Assembly: GCA_036365515.1 (NCBI GenBank)
Contig: CM070876.1
Location: forward strand, 105,075,310 to 105,139,309
Source of the DNA: Torymus aiolomorphi
Taxonomy: Eukaryota > Arthropoda > Insecta > Hymenoptera > Torymidae
Direction of reading: 5' to 3'
DNA: 64,000 bases
The first letter of the stretch is position 1. Each line of letters begins with the position of its first letter. This document shows positions 43,551 through 54,220 of this stretch, in pieces. The notes below the pieces were generated by a model that was not told the DNA's origin, did no database searches, and worked only from the letters and a program-made list of their open reading frames with translations. The translations under genes and the position numbers were made by a program.

Positions 43551-44302
43551 TCATGGCAAAAATTGTCCATCGTTCTGGCAGTGCACCGGGTCTACGTTAC
43601 AGTCCGGGCACAACCAGAATCCACAAAATGTACAGCGAATCCAACGACGATTACGCTGGCACCAAAACCGTTTTGCACAGCCGTAGCACATATCTTGATA
43701 ACGACGTGGTACATCATACACCTCGTCTCGACGGCGGTGTCTTATGCGGTGTTGAATGCTCCGCAATCGTCGACGCATACGTAACATTTCTTCATCGCGT
43801 TGCAACCTCAACAAGCGCTGCACACCATGAAAAAATCTTTGTCGCACACACATCGTACGTCGGAGTGTAACCTCATCCATGTCCATATCACTATCATTGG
43901 AACTGTCACTTTCACGATCTTGCACTTCCGGGGGATTATTATCGATCGTTTCGGCATCTGAATCTATTCCCTCAGCCTCTTCCTCCACCCCATCCATCGG
44001 CTGGTCTTCCTTCTCAAAGACATCACTATCGAACCCACGGTCCACCTCCTCAGTGGCATCCTCATCGAAGGCCTCTTGTAATAGATCTGCAAGGGCAGCA
44101 TCCTCCTCTACTTGTACCTGGCGCTCCTGCTCCTCTAGTAGAACCGTCTGTAGCACTAGGGGGTTGCACGCCTTGGCCGATGCCGTTAGCCATGCGTGGT
44201 TCTCCCCCATCGATGAGCTCGTTGACAAAGGCAGCAAGCTCTTGAGTCGGTGATGCCATGACAGCCATATCGATGAATGCTACTTCGATGTTATGCTGCA
44301 TG
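43551..44302 (-). CDS. Uncharacterised acidic protein with C-terminal Cys-rich zinc-binding motif
   Basis: The main frame (44237-43551) has a strongly acidic middle (Asp/Glu/Ser-rich), a basic Arg-rich segment of about 40 residues, and a C-terminal motif CYGCAKRFWCQRNRRW, then CTFCGFWLCPDC. The Cys spacing suggests two zinc sites, RING- or piggyBac-tail-like, but I do not recognise the family. A likelier N-terminus is in another frame (from 44302: MAVMASPTQELAAFVNELI) and joins at a C-run near 44160-44164, so a one-base indel probably separates them. It lies between two AG microsatellites. It could be an accessory protein of a DNA transposon. Confidence 0.45.
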
Positions 44303-44337
44303 TTGTTGTATAGGTAGATGGTGGTTGACTGGTTAAT

Positions 44338-44340
<3 letters not shown>

Positions 44341-44414
<74 letters not shown>
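44341..44414. repeat. AG microsatellite
   Basis: (AG)n of about 74 bp. It is read as Ser-Leu repeats in an adjoining minus-strand frame, which is not coding. Confidence 0.95.
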
Positions 44415-44416
<2 letters not shown>

Positions 44417-44469
44417 TGTCTCCGAAGAAAACTTGCGGCAGACTGGAGGACAGCGGGGGCTCTAACCAT

Positions 44470-45079
44470 CATTTTTGTAAAAGTTTGCGAAAATTGAAAT
44501 ATAAGTTACACTCTTATCACGCCTAGAGTCTGTAGAAACTTGCAGAAAATCGGATTCTGTGTTCATATTTCACTTCGCGGAGGAAGTAGAAATTATTTTT
44601 CAAGAAGCTTCTAAAATCATACGATATTAAGAGAGATGGAACAAAACTCTCGGTTTACTCTTATTACGTCTGGCGAATACTCTAAAATTCTTTTCTCACG
44701 AAAACATTCAATCTCAGCCGATATCAGAGACATTTGTCTACTATATTATCCAAATAATTTATAAATTATTTGAGAAAAGTTCATATAAGCACTGATTCAG
44801 CGCTTGTACAGCGTTTTACCCAAGAAATATTTTAAATTTATGTTTAATTATTGTCTATTTAAGTTTATTTATTACAAAACTATGTTTAGGAAATGCCTAT
44901 TTATTAATTTTACATAAAAAGTTAATATTAATATAAAATTAAATCGACCCGAGTTAGCAGAGAAACATCTGAGTGAGTAGGTTTATTAAAAAGCTACAAA
45001 AATAGAATGATAACCACTGCATTAGGGGCCACCCCACTAGCACACGTTAAGCTACGCCTACTTTATGTGTATCGCCTTG
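44470..45079. other. AT-rich DNA without recognised feature
   Basis: No gene or clear repeat is seen. It precedes the 733-bp satellite. Confidence 0.4.
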
Positions 45080-47990
45080 AAGATTTTTCGTTGGCTGTCT
45101 CTTATCATAAGTGCAACGAATGAAGTGTCGTCGCTTCTATGCCAAGTAGTCCGTCATAATGGCGAACTGACCAGCCGGTATAATGGCTTATTTATGACTA
45201 TATTCACATGTACCACTTTCTTAACTTATATGTTCCTGATACATACTGCAAAAAACTGTAATAAAAATTCATTTATTATGATTTTCAAGTACACAAAATC
45301 CCCTCTACGTAAACTTCAAGGCAGGATGAGAAAATAGAGAGAGTTTAGTACACTGATCAACGTATTGGTACGGTATTGGCACGATTTACTACCGGAAATT
45401 ACGGTCAGATCGATCCGCGGTATTAGACTTTTGTATAAGGTACCATATATTCTTTTAAATAAAGATGTTTTGGAACCTCATTGCTTGATCGATTTCGTTA
45501 TCGATACATTGATCAGTCTAATCGATAGTTATATCAGCTCGCGGTATTATACTTTTTTACTACCCACTTTACCCTCTAACAATACCGCATATTTATAACT
45601 TTCATTAACCAATTAATTTTGTTATTGATTCGGTATTAGTAAGGTATTGGTACGGATATCTTGAAAAGTTACATTCACATTAATTCGCGGTATTGTACTT
45701 TATTGTTAGGTGCAACAATCTCTTTTTATTGGAGGTATTTTGGAACCTCACAGATCCCTCGATTTCGTTATCGATATATCGATTGAACCAATCGATAATC
45801 ATTACGACTACTTAAACTCTTCTCGCTGTTTGTTTCTTATGACAAGTACAAGGGTGAGACATTATCACTTGTATGACTAGTAGTTCGTTATAATATTCAT
45901 CTGATCAGATAGTATAATGCCCTACTTATGACTATTACATATGTGACACCTTCTTAGCTTATATGTTCCTGATACATGCTACGAAAAACTACAATAAAAA
46001 TTAATTTATTGTTATTATCAAGCACGCAAACTCCCCTCTACGTAAACTTCAAGGCAGGATGAGAAAATAGAGAGAGTTTAGTACACTGATCAACGTATTG
46101 GTACGGTATTGGCACGATTTACTACCCGAAATTACGGTCAGATTGATCCGCGGTATTAGACTTTTGTATAAGGTACCATATCTTCTTTTAAATAAAGAGG
46201 TTTTGGAACCTCATTGCTTGATCGATTTCGTTATCGATACATTGATCAGTCTAATCGACGGTTATATCAACTTTCATTAACCAATTAATTTTGTTATTGA
46301 TTCGGTATTAGTAAGGTATTGGTACGGATATCTTGAAAAGTTACATTCACATTAATTCGCGGTATTGTACTTTATTGTTAGGTGCAACAATCTCTTTTTA
46401 TTGGAGGTATTTTGGAACTTCACAGATCCATCGATTTCGTTATCGATATGTCGATTGATCCAATCGATGATCATTACAACTACTTACACTCTTTTCCCTG
46501 TTTGTTTCTTATGACAAGTACAACGGATGAGACGTTATCACTTGTATGGTTAGTAGTTCGTCATAATAATCAACTGATCAGATAGTATAATACTCTACTT
46601 ATGACTATTACATATGTGACACCTTCTTAGCTTATATGTTCCTGATACATGCTACGAAAAACTACAATAAAAATTAATTTATTGTTATTATCAAGCACGC
46701 AAACAACCCTATACGTAAACCTCAATACAAGATGAGAAAATAGAGAGAGTTTAGTACACTGATCAACATATTGGCTCGATATTGTCATGATTTTCCACTG
46801 GAAATTATAGTCAGATCGATTTGCGGCATTAGACTTTTTTATAAGGTGCTATATCTTCTTTTAAATGAAGATGTTTTGGAACCTCATTGGTTGATCGATT
46901 TCGTTATCGATACATTGATCAGTCTAATCGATGGTTATATTAGCTCGCGGTATTATACTTTTTACTACCCACTTTACCCTCTAACAGTACCGCATATTTA
47001 TAACTTTCATTAACCAGTTAATTTTGTTATTGATTCGGTATTAGTAAGGTATTGGTACGGATATCTTGGAAAGTTACATTCACATTAATTCGCGGTATTG
47101 TACTTTATTGTTAGGTGCAACAATCTCTTTTTATTGGAGGTATTTTGGAACCTCACAGATCCATCGATTTCGTTATCGATATATCGATTGATCCAATCGA
47201 TGATCATTACAACTACATAAACTCTTTTCGCTGTTTGTTTCTTATGACAAGTACAATGGATGAGACGTTATCACTTGTATGGTTAGTAGTTCGTCATAAT
47301 AATCAACTGATCAGATAGTATAATACTCTACTTATGACTATTACATATGTGACACCTTCTTAGCTTATATGTTCCTGATACATGCTACGAAAAACTACAA
47401 TAAAAATTAAATTATTGTTATTATCAAGCACGCAAACAACCCTTTACGTAAACCTCAATACAAGATGAGAAAATAGAGAGAGTTTAGTACACTGATCAAC
47501 ATATTGGCTCGATATTGTCATGATTTTCCACTGGAAATTATAGTCAGATCGATTTGCGGCATTAGACTTTTTTATAAGGTACTATATCTTCTTTTAAATG
47601 AAGATGTTTTGGACCTCATTGGTTGATCGATTTCGTTATCGATACATTGATCAGTCTAATCGATGGTTATATTAGCTCGCGGTATTATACTTTTTACTAC
47701 CCACTTTACCCTCTAACAGTTCCGCATATTTATAACTTTCATTAACCAGTTAATTTTGTTATTGATTCGGTATTAGTAAGGTATTGGTATTGGTACGGAT
47801 ATCTTGGAAAGTTACATTCACATTAATTCGCGGTATTGTACTTTATTGTTAGGTGCAACATTCTCTTTTTATTGGTGATATTTTGGAACTTCACAGGCCG
47901 ATCGATGTATTGATCAACCCAATCAATTTTCATATCAGTTCAGAGTAACATAGTTTTACTACACATTTTATTCATCTATTTACCGTATTT
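45080..47990. repeat. 733-bp satellite, about four units
   Basis: The motif TAGAGAGAGTTTAGTACAC starts at 45335, 46068, 46741 and 47474 (spacing 733, 673, 733). The second unit lacks about 60 bp around the CGCGGTATTATAC segment. Each unit holds two diverged sub-repeats about 270 bp apart, both with TTTTGGAACCTCA followed by TCGATTTCGTTATCGATA and several ATCGAT palindromes. A diverged partial unit begins near 45080, and the last fades by about 47990. Short plus-strand frames repeat in every unit and are not genes. Confidence 0.92.
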
Positions 47991-48209
47991 TATAACTTAG
48001 TCGTAGAAATTATGTTATGGAATTTTTTATAATTCTGAGTGTTAAAAAGATTTTTTCGGTGATTTTTCATTATAATATATTAAGCTGCGATTATGTTTTT
48101 AGACTTTTTAAATTAAAAAGCGCCTATTCCTCAAAATTTCGCTGCGTTGCTCTGCATTCTTTTATTCCGCCCCCACCGTAAAATCCATAGTTTCATGCTC
48201 TTTGGTGTG

Positions 48210-48251
48210 TATATAAGCCGTCTTAAACGATATTTACACCACAGTTCAGTT
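48210..48251 (+). promoter_or_regulatory. Core promoter: TATATAAG plus TCAGTT initiator
   Basis: TATATAAG at 48210 and TCAGTT at 48246-48251, about 36 bp apart. This is close to the TATA/initiator pair seen upstream of the Polinton genes to the right, and it precedes the coiled-coil gene at 48451. Confidence 0.55.
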
Positions 48252-48450
48252 TGTCTGCACCCAGAAACTATCAAAGATTAGTTGAACCAGTACGCTGTTA
48301 CATACTTATAAATTTGGTTTGAGTGATCGTAGAAATACACTTCATCATCCAGACATACTTCTATCGCACGTTAAAGTGAGTTCTTCTTAAAGTATTAAAT
48401 ACTACTACTCTCTCTTAAGTTGTTAATATTGTAACAAGGTGAATTTTAAA

Positions 48451-48874
48451 ATGGAAAATAACTTGTTAGATGATACCTGATTTCAACATGGTCTTCGATG
48501 AAACTCGTACACATATGGCAATTTTAAATGTCATTGAACGAGTCGAAACTCTCGAAGCATATGACGAAGATCATTGGACCAATGAAAATTCATTATTCAA
48601 TACTGTTGAATCAATAAATAGAGATTTAAAAAATTTAGATGACTTAGAAAAAAGTAACAAATACATAAAACTTATTCTTGACTGTAATGTGCATCATACA
48701 GAAAAATTACTTAGAAAAAAAGATAATCTATGTAAACAATTAAATAAAATTACAAAACATTTATTATTATTAAATCAAAATTTTGAGCGGAAGTTTGAAC
48801 AGCAACAGAATCAAATTAATGAATTAAAAAGTGAAATTGAAAAATTGAAGCTGAATAAAAACACATCAAAATAA
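48451..48874 (+). pseudogene. Small coiled-coil protein
   Basis: The ATG at 48451 opens a short frame that ends at a TGA (48478); the rest (48470-48874) is in the next frame, so a one-base indel lies near 48470. The product is about 140 residues, rich in Leu, Asn, Lys and Glu, with heptad-like patterns over the C-terminal 80 residues. I do not recognise it. Its promoter resembles those of the Polinton, so it may be a gene of a Polinton remnant. Confidence 0.5.
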
Positions 48875-48879
48875 ATACC

Positions 48880-49190
48880 GTATTTTCTTGTAAACCTATA
48901 ACCTCTTTAACAGTATTTTTAAATATATCTCATTATGATAATAAATACTTTTTAAAATTTTGTAAAATACTTGTCGTTTCTTATTTTAGGAATGATTTTT
49001 ATATGGTTCATGATGTAAAAAAATACTTAAACTTTATAAATCATTATACCTATAATTAATTTAATGGTTTATTAACACTCATAACACCATACCCTCACAC
49101 TCACACACACACACGCACGCACGCACACACACACACACACACATACATACTCAATCTAGAAATGATTACATTCTCAAAGATTAGAAAGGA
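48880..49190. other. Non-coding DNA with CA microsatellite
   Basis: AT-rich, with (CA)n at about 49097-49142. Nothing else is recognised. Confidence 0.6.
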
Positions 49191-49228
49191 TTGTTAAAGA
49201 GTGTTTGTGGATACTTTATATATAAAGG

Positions 49229-49237
49229 GGCTGCTTT
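49229..49237 (+). promoter_or_regulatory. TATA box upstream of 49291
   Basis: CTTTATATATAAAGG lies around 49210-49235, about 60 bp upstream of the next ATG. An initiator-like TCATTTCAATC follows about 35 bp on. Confidence 0.4.
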
Positions 49238-49290
49238 AATTATTTGTCATTTCAATCTTGGCTCCTGTTAAACCATGATAATACTGAAAA

Positions 49291-49881
49291 ATGTTTGCTC
49301 AGAATAGTAATCAAAACTCTAAGTTGTAATGTCGCCAAGTACTATCCATGCTGTATGGATTAAATAAATCGTACTGTAAGAAACTTATAGTTGGTCTGGA
49401 AAGCCGTGTTATTGGCTGTGGTGATTTCAAACCTGTTGTTCGTCTAAGTGGTCAAAATATTGCGGGTATACCACTTACACATACCGAGTGGATCTGGTTT
49501 AAAGAAAGTTTTCCCAGGATTGATGAATTCTTTGAATCAGAAGGAAACGAAATGGTTGATCAAAAAATATATTGTGGTACCAGCTTTAGCATAAGGTTCA
49601 CGATAAGTTTTTCTGATAAAGCTTTTGAGCTGATATACGAAACACAAGACAAAAATCATAGAGGTTGTCCACCAACGAAGAAACGCTTTCAATCAAGATT
49701 GGTGTATAATAAAGCAATCTATGATCAGCTCAAACACATCTCTAGAAACGTAGACAATAGGATTAAATATCTGTTAAATGCGTGCAAAGATATAAAATAT
49801 GTATTTAAGGAAAGGACCCCGCACACAATGTATGGGAAAAAATCATCCGGTCAAATTGAACGAAACTTTGAAAAAAAATAG
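49291..49881 (+). pseudogene. Uncharacterised protein, possible PC4-like fold, with C-terminus made by an inverted repeat
   Basis: The frame starts at 49291 and has an in-frame TAA at about 49327; the main part opens at 49348. Residues such as VVRLSGQNIAGIPLTHTEW loosely resemble the PC4/p15 single-strand-binding fold (basic strand, then SLT..QW). That likeness is weak and only by eye. The last 24 codons are encoded by the left arm of an inverted repeat (49811-49975), so the natural C-terminus is probably different. A second frame at 49995-50225 may hold the original continuation. Confidence 0.4.
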
Positions 49882-49975
49882 ATCTTGAGGTCCTGAAGAA
49901 ATCTATCTTTTTCCAATTTCGTTCAATTTGACCGAATGATTTTTTCCCATACATTGTGTGCGGGGTCCTTTGTAA
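49811..49975. repeat. 53-bp inverted repeat at the gene end
   Basis: AGGACCCCGCACACAATGTA...TTGAACGAAA (49814-49866) is repeated inverted at about 49918-49970 with one or two mismatches and a spacer of about 50 bp. Confidence 0.9.
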
Positions 49976-50225
49976 CTATACGAAAGAGAAATTCCAAGAA
50001 AGAAAACAATTATCAGAATACACACAGTTTAAATTTTATGATGTACATTCTATAACAAGCACATTTTATACCCATAATGTTAATAAGTTACATAAAATCT
50101 TGAAAAAAAATAATTTAAGTATGTTAATAGATGATGACTATATTTTGATGTATGAAGTTGCATCTTTACACTTGAAGGATATTGATCATGTTATGAACAA
50201 AAATATTAATCAACAAATGTATTAA
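49976..50225 (+). pseudogene. Continuation of the 49291 protein, uncharacterised
   Basis: A frame that is open from 49956, but whose first codons lie in the inverted repeat. From CNYTKEKFQERKQ it is a Lys/Asn-rich protein of about 80 residues with MLIDDDYILMYEV near the end. No family is recognised. Confidence 0.35.
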
Positions 50226-50757
50226 AATATCAATCTCGTTTTTCCTTACCTTTTACACGTAGGGTATATGATCGTAATAAATTAATTATATTTCAATTAA
50301 AAAAATCTGCTTGATTCTTAATTATCTCTATTTTAAAGTAATTAACTTAGCATAAATAAATCTATCGAAAGTGGTAGCGACAGTGGCGAAAGGCTCAAGA
50401 GGTACATTAAATAGTTTGATATAACACATGAAGCTTTTCGATCCACATTAGGCTTATTGATTCACATTAAGCTTTTCGACTCACATTAAGCTTTTTGGTA
50501 CTCGTTGAGCGCATTTATCGTAAGTTTTGTAGCTACAAACTAGCTTGTTACTTCAATTACCTTATCACTTCAAATTAGCTTACCACTTCAAATTAGCTTG
50601 TCACTTCAAATTAGCTTGTCACTTCAAATTAGCTTGTCGGTTCATCAGCAATCTGATTTCTCGAACAGCTTGTGACACGCGCACGCCGCCGCCGCCGCCG
50701 CCGCAAACCTCGAGACTTATAAAAAATATTATCTCCTTTAACGAAACAATTTTTGTC
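50226..50757. other. Intergenic DNA with 20-bp tandem repeat
   Basis: At 50555-50640, CACTTCAAATTAGCTTGT recurs every 20 bp, about four to five times. Similar CACATTAAGCTTTTCG words lie at 50440-50500. A (CCG)n run is at 50683-50703. The open frame across the repeat is an artefact up to the ATPase start. Confidence 0.75.
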
Positions 50758-51080
50758 ATGGATCCACGGTGGAAACATCCTTGGACATCTATGGTTTGTG
50801 GTCCCACATCATGTGGAAAAACCATGTTTATTAAAACTTTTTAAAACATATAGATGGTATGAGTAACGTACACTTTGATCGAATAATAGTTTACTATTCC
50901 GAATGGCAATCAACGTATAAAGAGCTGGGTGATGATACCGAATTTCACGAAGGCTTACCCAAAAATTCAGACTTTGTCGACGACCCCAGACCAAAATTGA
51001 TAATTATAGACGACTTGATGCGTGAGTCTTCGGGTGGTGTTATTGCCAATCTTTTTACCAAGGGAGTAGGTAAGCTATGA
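50758..51080 (+). pseudogene. Packaging-type ATPase, fragment (type 1)
   Basis: The Walker A motif is CGPTSCGKTMF, preceded by HPWTSMV. After a one-base shift near 50845 the frame continues with YYSEWQSTYKEL, EGLPKNSDF and a Walker B-like LIIIDDLM, then LFTKG, where it stops. This matches the HerA/FtsK-like genome-packaging ATPase carried by many animal Polintons. The C-terminal third is missing; the break coincides with a repeat array at 51079. It differs in motif context from the second ATPase at 55489. Confidence 0.75.
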
Positions 51081-51310
51081 GAGTTCTAGCCCACTGGGCC
51101 AGAACTCTCAGAGAGTTCTAGCCCAGTGGGCCAGAACTCTCAGAGAGTTCTAGCCCAGTGGGCCAGAACTCTCATAGCATTTTCGATGCTGCGCATCGAA
51201 TTCTACGAGCCCCGTTGACCCAACTGGGCCAGAACTCTCATAGTATTTTCGAGTTAAACATAGAATTTTATGAAGCCTGTTAACCCCTACTGAGCCAGAA
51301 GCCCCTACTG
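51079..51310. repeat. Tandem palindromic repeat with GAGTTCTAGCCCAGTGGGCC
   Basis: Three near-identical units of about 37 bp (51081-51178), each itself an inverted repeat (AGAGTTCT...AGAACTCT around GCCCAGTGGGC), are followed by three diverged GGGCCAGAACTCT or GAGCCAGAA units to 51310. It truncates the ATPase. Confidence 0.88.
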
Positions 51311-51384
51311 AGCCAGAACTCTTATAGCATTCTGAGCGAGCTCTGGTATAGCTCGATGAGGTAGCGCATATTTAAAATTAATGA

Positions 51385-51579
51385 CTACTTTAGTCTTTTA
51401 TACTTATCGCGTTCGGGTAAAGAATTCGTATTCGTGGAATACTTTTGGGAATATTGTTTCCATTTTGAATCCTCCTTTTTCTCTTGCTTAGAATCAAGGA
51501 GAGGAGTATAAGCGCTTGAGCTTGTATTTTGTCCCATCTTGTTCGACGTCAGGGACACGAATGAAGCACCTACTCCCAA
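51385..51579 (-). CDS. Small Ser/Lys-rich protein, uncharacterised
   Basis: 64 codons, starting MGVGASFVSLTSNKMGQ and ending basic. It is downstream of, and on the same strand as, the Polinton gene at 51592, 12 bp away. No family is recognised; it could equally be non-coding. Confidence 0.3.
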   Translation of the reverse strand: MGVGASFVSLTSNKMGQNTSSSAYTPLLDSKQEKKEDSKWKQYSQKYSTNTNSLPERDKYKRLK

Positions 51580-51591
51580 TCCATAGACGTC

Positions 51592-52059
51592 TCACACGTT
51601 TCGTAGAATTTTTTTCAGAAGTTTGACGTTATGAAGAGCACAGCTGGTTTTGTAGGCGCCCTTATGGTTAGGACAAACTGTGATAAGCTTGATCTTGTCC
51701 AAGGGTGGAAAACCCATCTTCGTTACATCGTGGACGTTGAATTTGAAACGTTCGAGCCATTTTTTCTTGATGGAGCCCATAACGAGTATCTGACTAGCAT
51801 CATGCAGACATTCTCGAAGAACACTTCCGATGTCGGTGTAGGGACGGTCACCTGACTTCCAAGAAATACCGTGATAGAACTTCTTCAGCCAAGTATTTTC
51901 TCCCTTATACTTATCGGTGAGTCGTTTCCAAGGAAAAGGTTCCTTGAATAAAAAGACTAGAGGTTGATCGTCATCATCCAACGGAACTATTGCCAGTTCT
52001 TTCAAAACGAAATCATTACCAGGCTGTTTGAAGCCCTGCATATCAACGATATATTTCAT
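51592..52059 (-). CDS. Uncharacterised Polinton protein (YIVDMQGF family)
   Basis: 155 codons, open. It begins MKYIVDMQGF, then FVLKELAI, a central WLKKFYHGISW, and ends with CPNH...C in which Cys and His may bind metal. The acidic start resembles the first strand of an RNase H-like fold, but that is a guess. A shorter relative starts at 63625 on the opposite strand with EYIVDVQGFK and FVVKELAI, so the two outward-facing genes are paralogues. Start chosen: the ATG two bases after the major capsid gene ends. Confidence 0.6.
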   Translation of the reverse strand: MKYIVDMQGFKQPGNDFVLKELAIVPLDDDDQPLVFLFKEPFPWKRLTDKYKGENTWLKKFYHGISWKSGDRPYTDIGSVLRECLHDASQILVMGSIKKKWLERFKFNVHDVTKMGFPPLDKIKLITVCPNHKGAYKTSCALHNVKLLKKILRNV

Positions 52060-52061
52060 TT

Positions 52062-53331
52062 TTACACAAGCTTCTTCACGTCACCGCTGACGGGACTATA
52101 CTGAACGATACGGTCGTGCAGAATGAGACAATACGCGGCTGTTCCAGCTGGAAAATTATTTCTTGATTCAAACTCTAAACGCACGTCCACAGGAGCGTTT
52201 TTCAAAGATTCGTTTTGTTTGGAACAATCGATCACTATCAAAGGTAAGTATTTTATAAAATCTACTTTATTCAAAAGAGGTTCGGGATTTTTTCATAATA
52301 AGCACTCTGAAAATTTGCATACATATCATACAATACAGCGTACTGGTTACGATCTATATCTAAATTTAAATTTCCATACGGGTAACATTGTGAATTTAAA
52401 AAGAGTTTAACATTACTCAAGTGGCAGTGATCGAACTGACTCGCGTTTACCTGCCTCCGAGATTTTCTATTCGTTTGAAAAGCAAGAATAATGAAGCGTG
52501 GTTTTTCCAACTGATTGGATGTTTTAACAGTCCAAACGTGTTTAGGAGAAGATGGAAGGAGGGGATATTCGTAGAATTCCCAACTGCGGTAGCTCATAAC
52601 CACAGGTCTGTTTTTCTCGATATAATTGAATAGAGGAATCTTTCGCTTATCGGAGAGAAATATGTATGGCATCAACCACTCTATCTTCGTGAACTGAATT
52701 TTAAATTCTTCATAAGTATTGTCTGGTCCTGCTGTCTGTATGATGGCATTGATATCATTTCTCGATCTAGTGAGTATGAGTTCATGCTTAACATTTACTA
52801 AAATTTTTCTATAATCTTCGGCAAATCCAAGAATCATACAGAGAGGTATAGAAAGGTCGAAGTAGCCATCATCGTTGGTAAGTTTTTGCGTTTCTTCTAC
52901 ATCGAGCCACCCAGCGTTCTCGATGACTAATTTTTGACTAGGATTGAGAGAAACCCAACCTTTCATAAGAGTAGTTAACCCTACATTTTTACATTTATAA
53001 ATTTCAATGGCATTTATCACATATCTGATTTCTTCAAACATATGACAGATGGCGTTGTTGACTAACATAGAACGTTCGAGTGGTGTACCGCCCGGTTTAA
53101 CTAATTTACCACATACATGTATGAACTTCGTGATGGTAGAAGACATAAATCTTGATGTTGAATGGCGATGCGAATTTCATCGCTGTTTCCAAACGATGAC
53201 GTGGTGTAGGGCTGATGTGCATGAAGTTCGTAGTGAGCCACTGACTCATCCAATGTTACAGGTGACTGAATGTTTAGAATTTCTTTCATCTTTTTGTAGA
53301 CAACAGAAAAAAAATACAAGTTATTTTCCAC
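52062..53331 (-). pseudogene. Polinton major capsid protein (double jelly-roll type), two frameshifts
   Basis: Three pieces follow one another on the minus strand: 53331-53101 (with VTLDESVAHYELHAHQPY), 53146-52271 (the main part, with FIHVCGKLV at its start, GTPLERSMLVNNAICHMF, and a CYPYGNLNLDID region), and 52274-52062 (ending AAYCLILHDRIVQYSPVSG). Length (about 410 residues), position between protease/penton and the end gene, and motifs match Polinton/adintovirus hexon-like capsid proteins, by my recognition. Frameshifts lie near 53110-53145 and 52275. An upstream part may extend to the ATG at 53426, which is followed by a stop. Confidence 0.7.
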
Positions 53332-53405
53332 CAGCGACGACTCTTAGGCCGAGACTTCTCAGGAACTGAATGTTTTATCGTGTTAGCGCTCTACTTGCTC
53401 GCGGA

Positions 53406-53446
53406 CGACTGATGGTCTGTCGACATGTTGACTTCTTTATATAGCC
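53406..53446 (-). promoter_or_regulatory. Core promoter of the major capsid gene
   Basis: Minus strand GGCTATATAAAG (53446-53435) and TCAGTCG (53412-53406), about 32 bp apart. The same pair occurs before the polymerase and at 55389-55488. Confidence 0.65.
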
Positions 53447-53478
53447 CTTACCAACCTTGCTGTTGTAAACAATCCCCA

Positions 53479-54165
53479 TCACACTTGTTTGATGTGAAGT
53501 CTGATTGTAATGGTTTCTCCTCGAAAATTAACTAATCGTCCGTCTTGATCGACTATGCGTATTTCTAAGTGATCTATGCTTTTAACTGTAACTGGAAGGT
53601 AAATTACCTGTGAGTGTACTTCAATGATCTTATATCCTGGTGGTACTGCTGGAAAGAATTCGTGTATCGTATGAACCTTAGAGCCGTTTATATATGCTCC
53701 TGAAGTTATATTACACTCAATTCGTAAGGCGTTGATTTTAAGAATAGCTACAGGCAGATCTGAGCTATGAGTAATGTTTGCTTGTAGTAAACGTTGAGTA
53801 AAACCTAAGAGCTGACCGATGGAATCTCGAGGACGAAAGTCAATAGACTAACTACACTTTATTACACTGCGAAGTGTATTATTATTTGGCTTTAAACTGA
53901 TTGAAATACCTTTGGGTGCTAAAGTTTCACGAAGAAAATTTTCTATATCCTCTATCTCGTAACTATCAGTCGGTAAATATATTTCTTCCTTACCGACGTA
54001 AAACTTATTATTATCAATATCGATGTTGGATATAGAGTTAAATGTTAAAAGTTCAACCAAACCGAGAACGTAATTTTTATTTGGTGAAAGTTCAATAGGT
54101 GGAAAATACTGCACTTCTAGAACTGATGAATTACCGGAGAGACTTAACGTCAATGAATTCTCCAT
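53479..54165 (-). pseudogene. Polinton minor capsid (penton-like) protein with one stop
   Basis: 229 codons from 54165, with an in-frame TAG near 53850 and the same frame on both sides. Motifs include QYFPPIELSPNKNYVLGLV, LPTDSYEIEDIENFL and, after the stop, DFRPRDSIGQLLGF and PPGYKIIEVHSQVIYLP. The beta-rich pattern and the neighbours fit the single jelly-roll minor capsid protein of Polintons. A TATA box (54220-54208) lies about 45 bp upstream of the ATG. Confidence 0.65.
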
Positions 54166-54207
54166 GACTATTTAATCTAGAATGATTAAACTATCATTAC
54201 GCTCGCC

Positions 54208-54220
54208 TTTATATAGCCCG
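54208..54220 (-). promoter_or_regulatory. TATA box of the penton-like gene
   Basis: Minus strand GGGCTATATAAAGG, overlapping the 3' end of the protease frame. No clear TCAGT initiator is seen 30 bp on. Confidence 0.5.

Noticed and set aside
44062..44472. Minus-strand frame with a long Ser-Leu repeat
   Set aside because: The repeat is the AG microsatellite. Only its last part (from 44302 down) has coding character and is treated with the 43551 gene.
45365..47318. Several similar short plus-strand frames
   Set aside because: They recur once per 733-bp satellite unit and are by-products of the repeat.
53049..53369. Plus-strand 106-codon frame
   Set aside because: Antisense to the major capsid gene; no domain.
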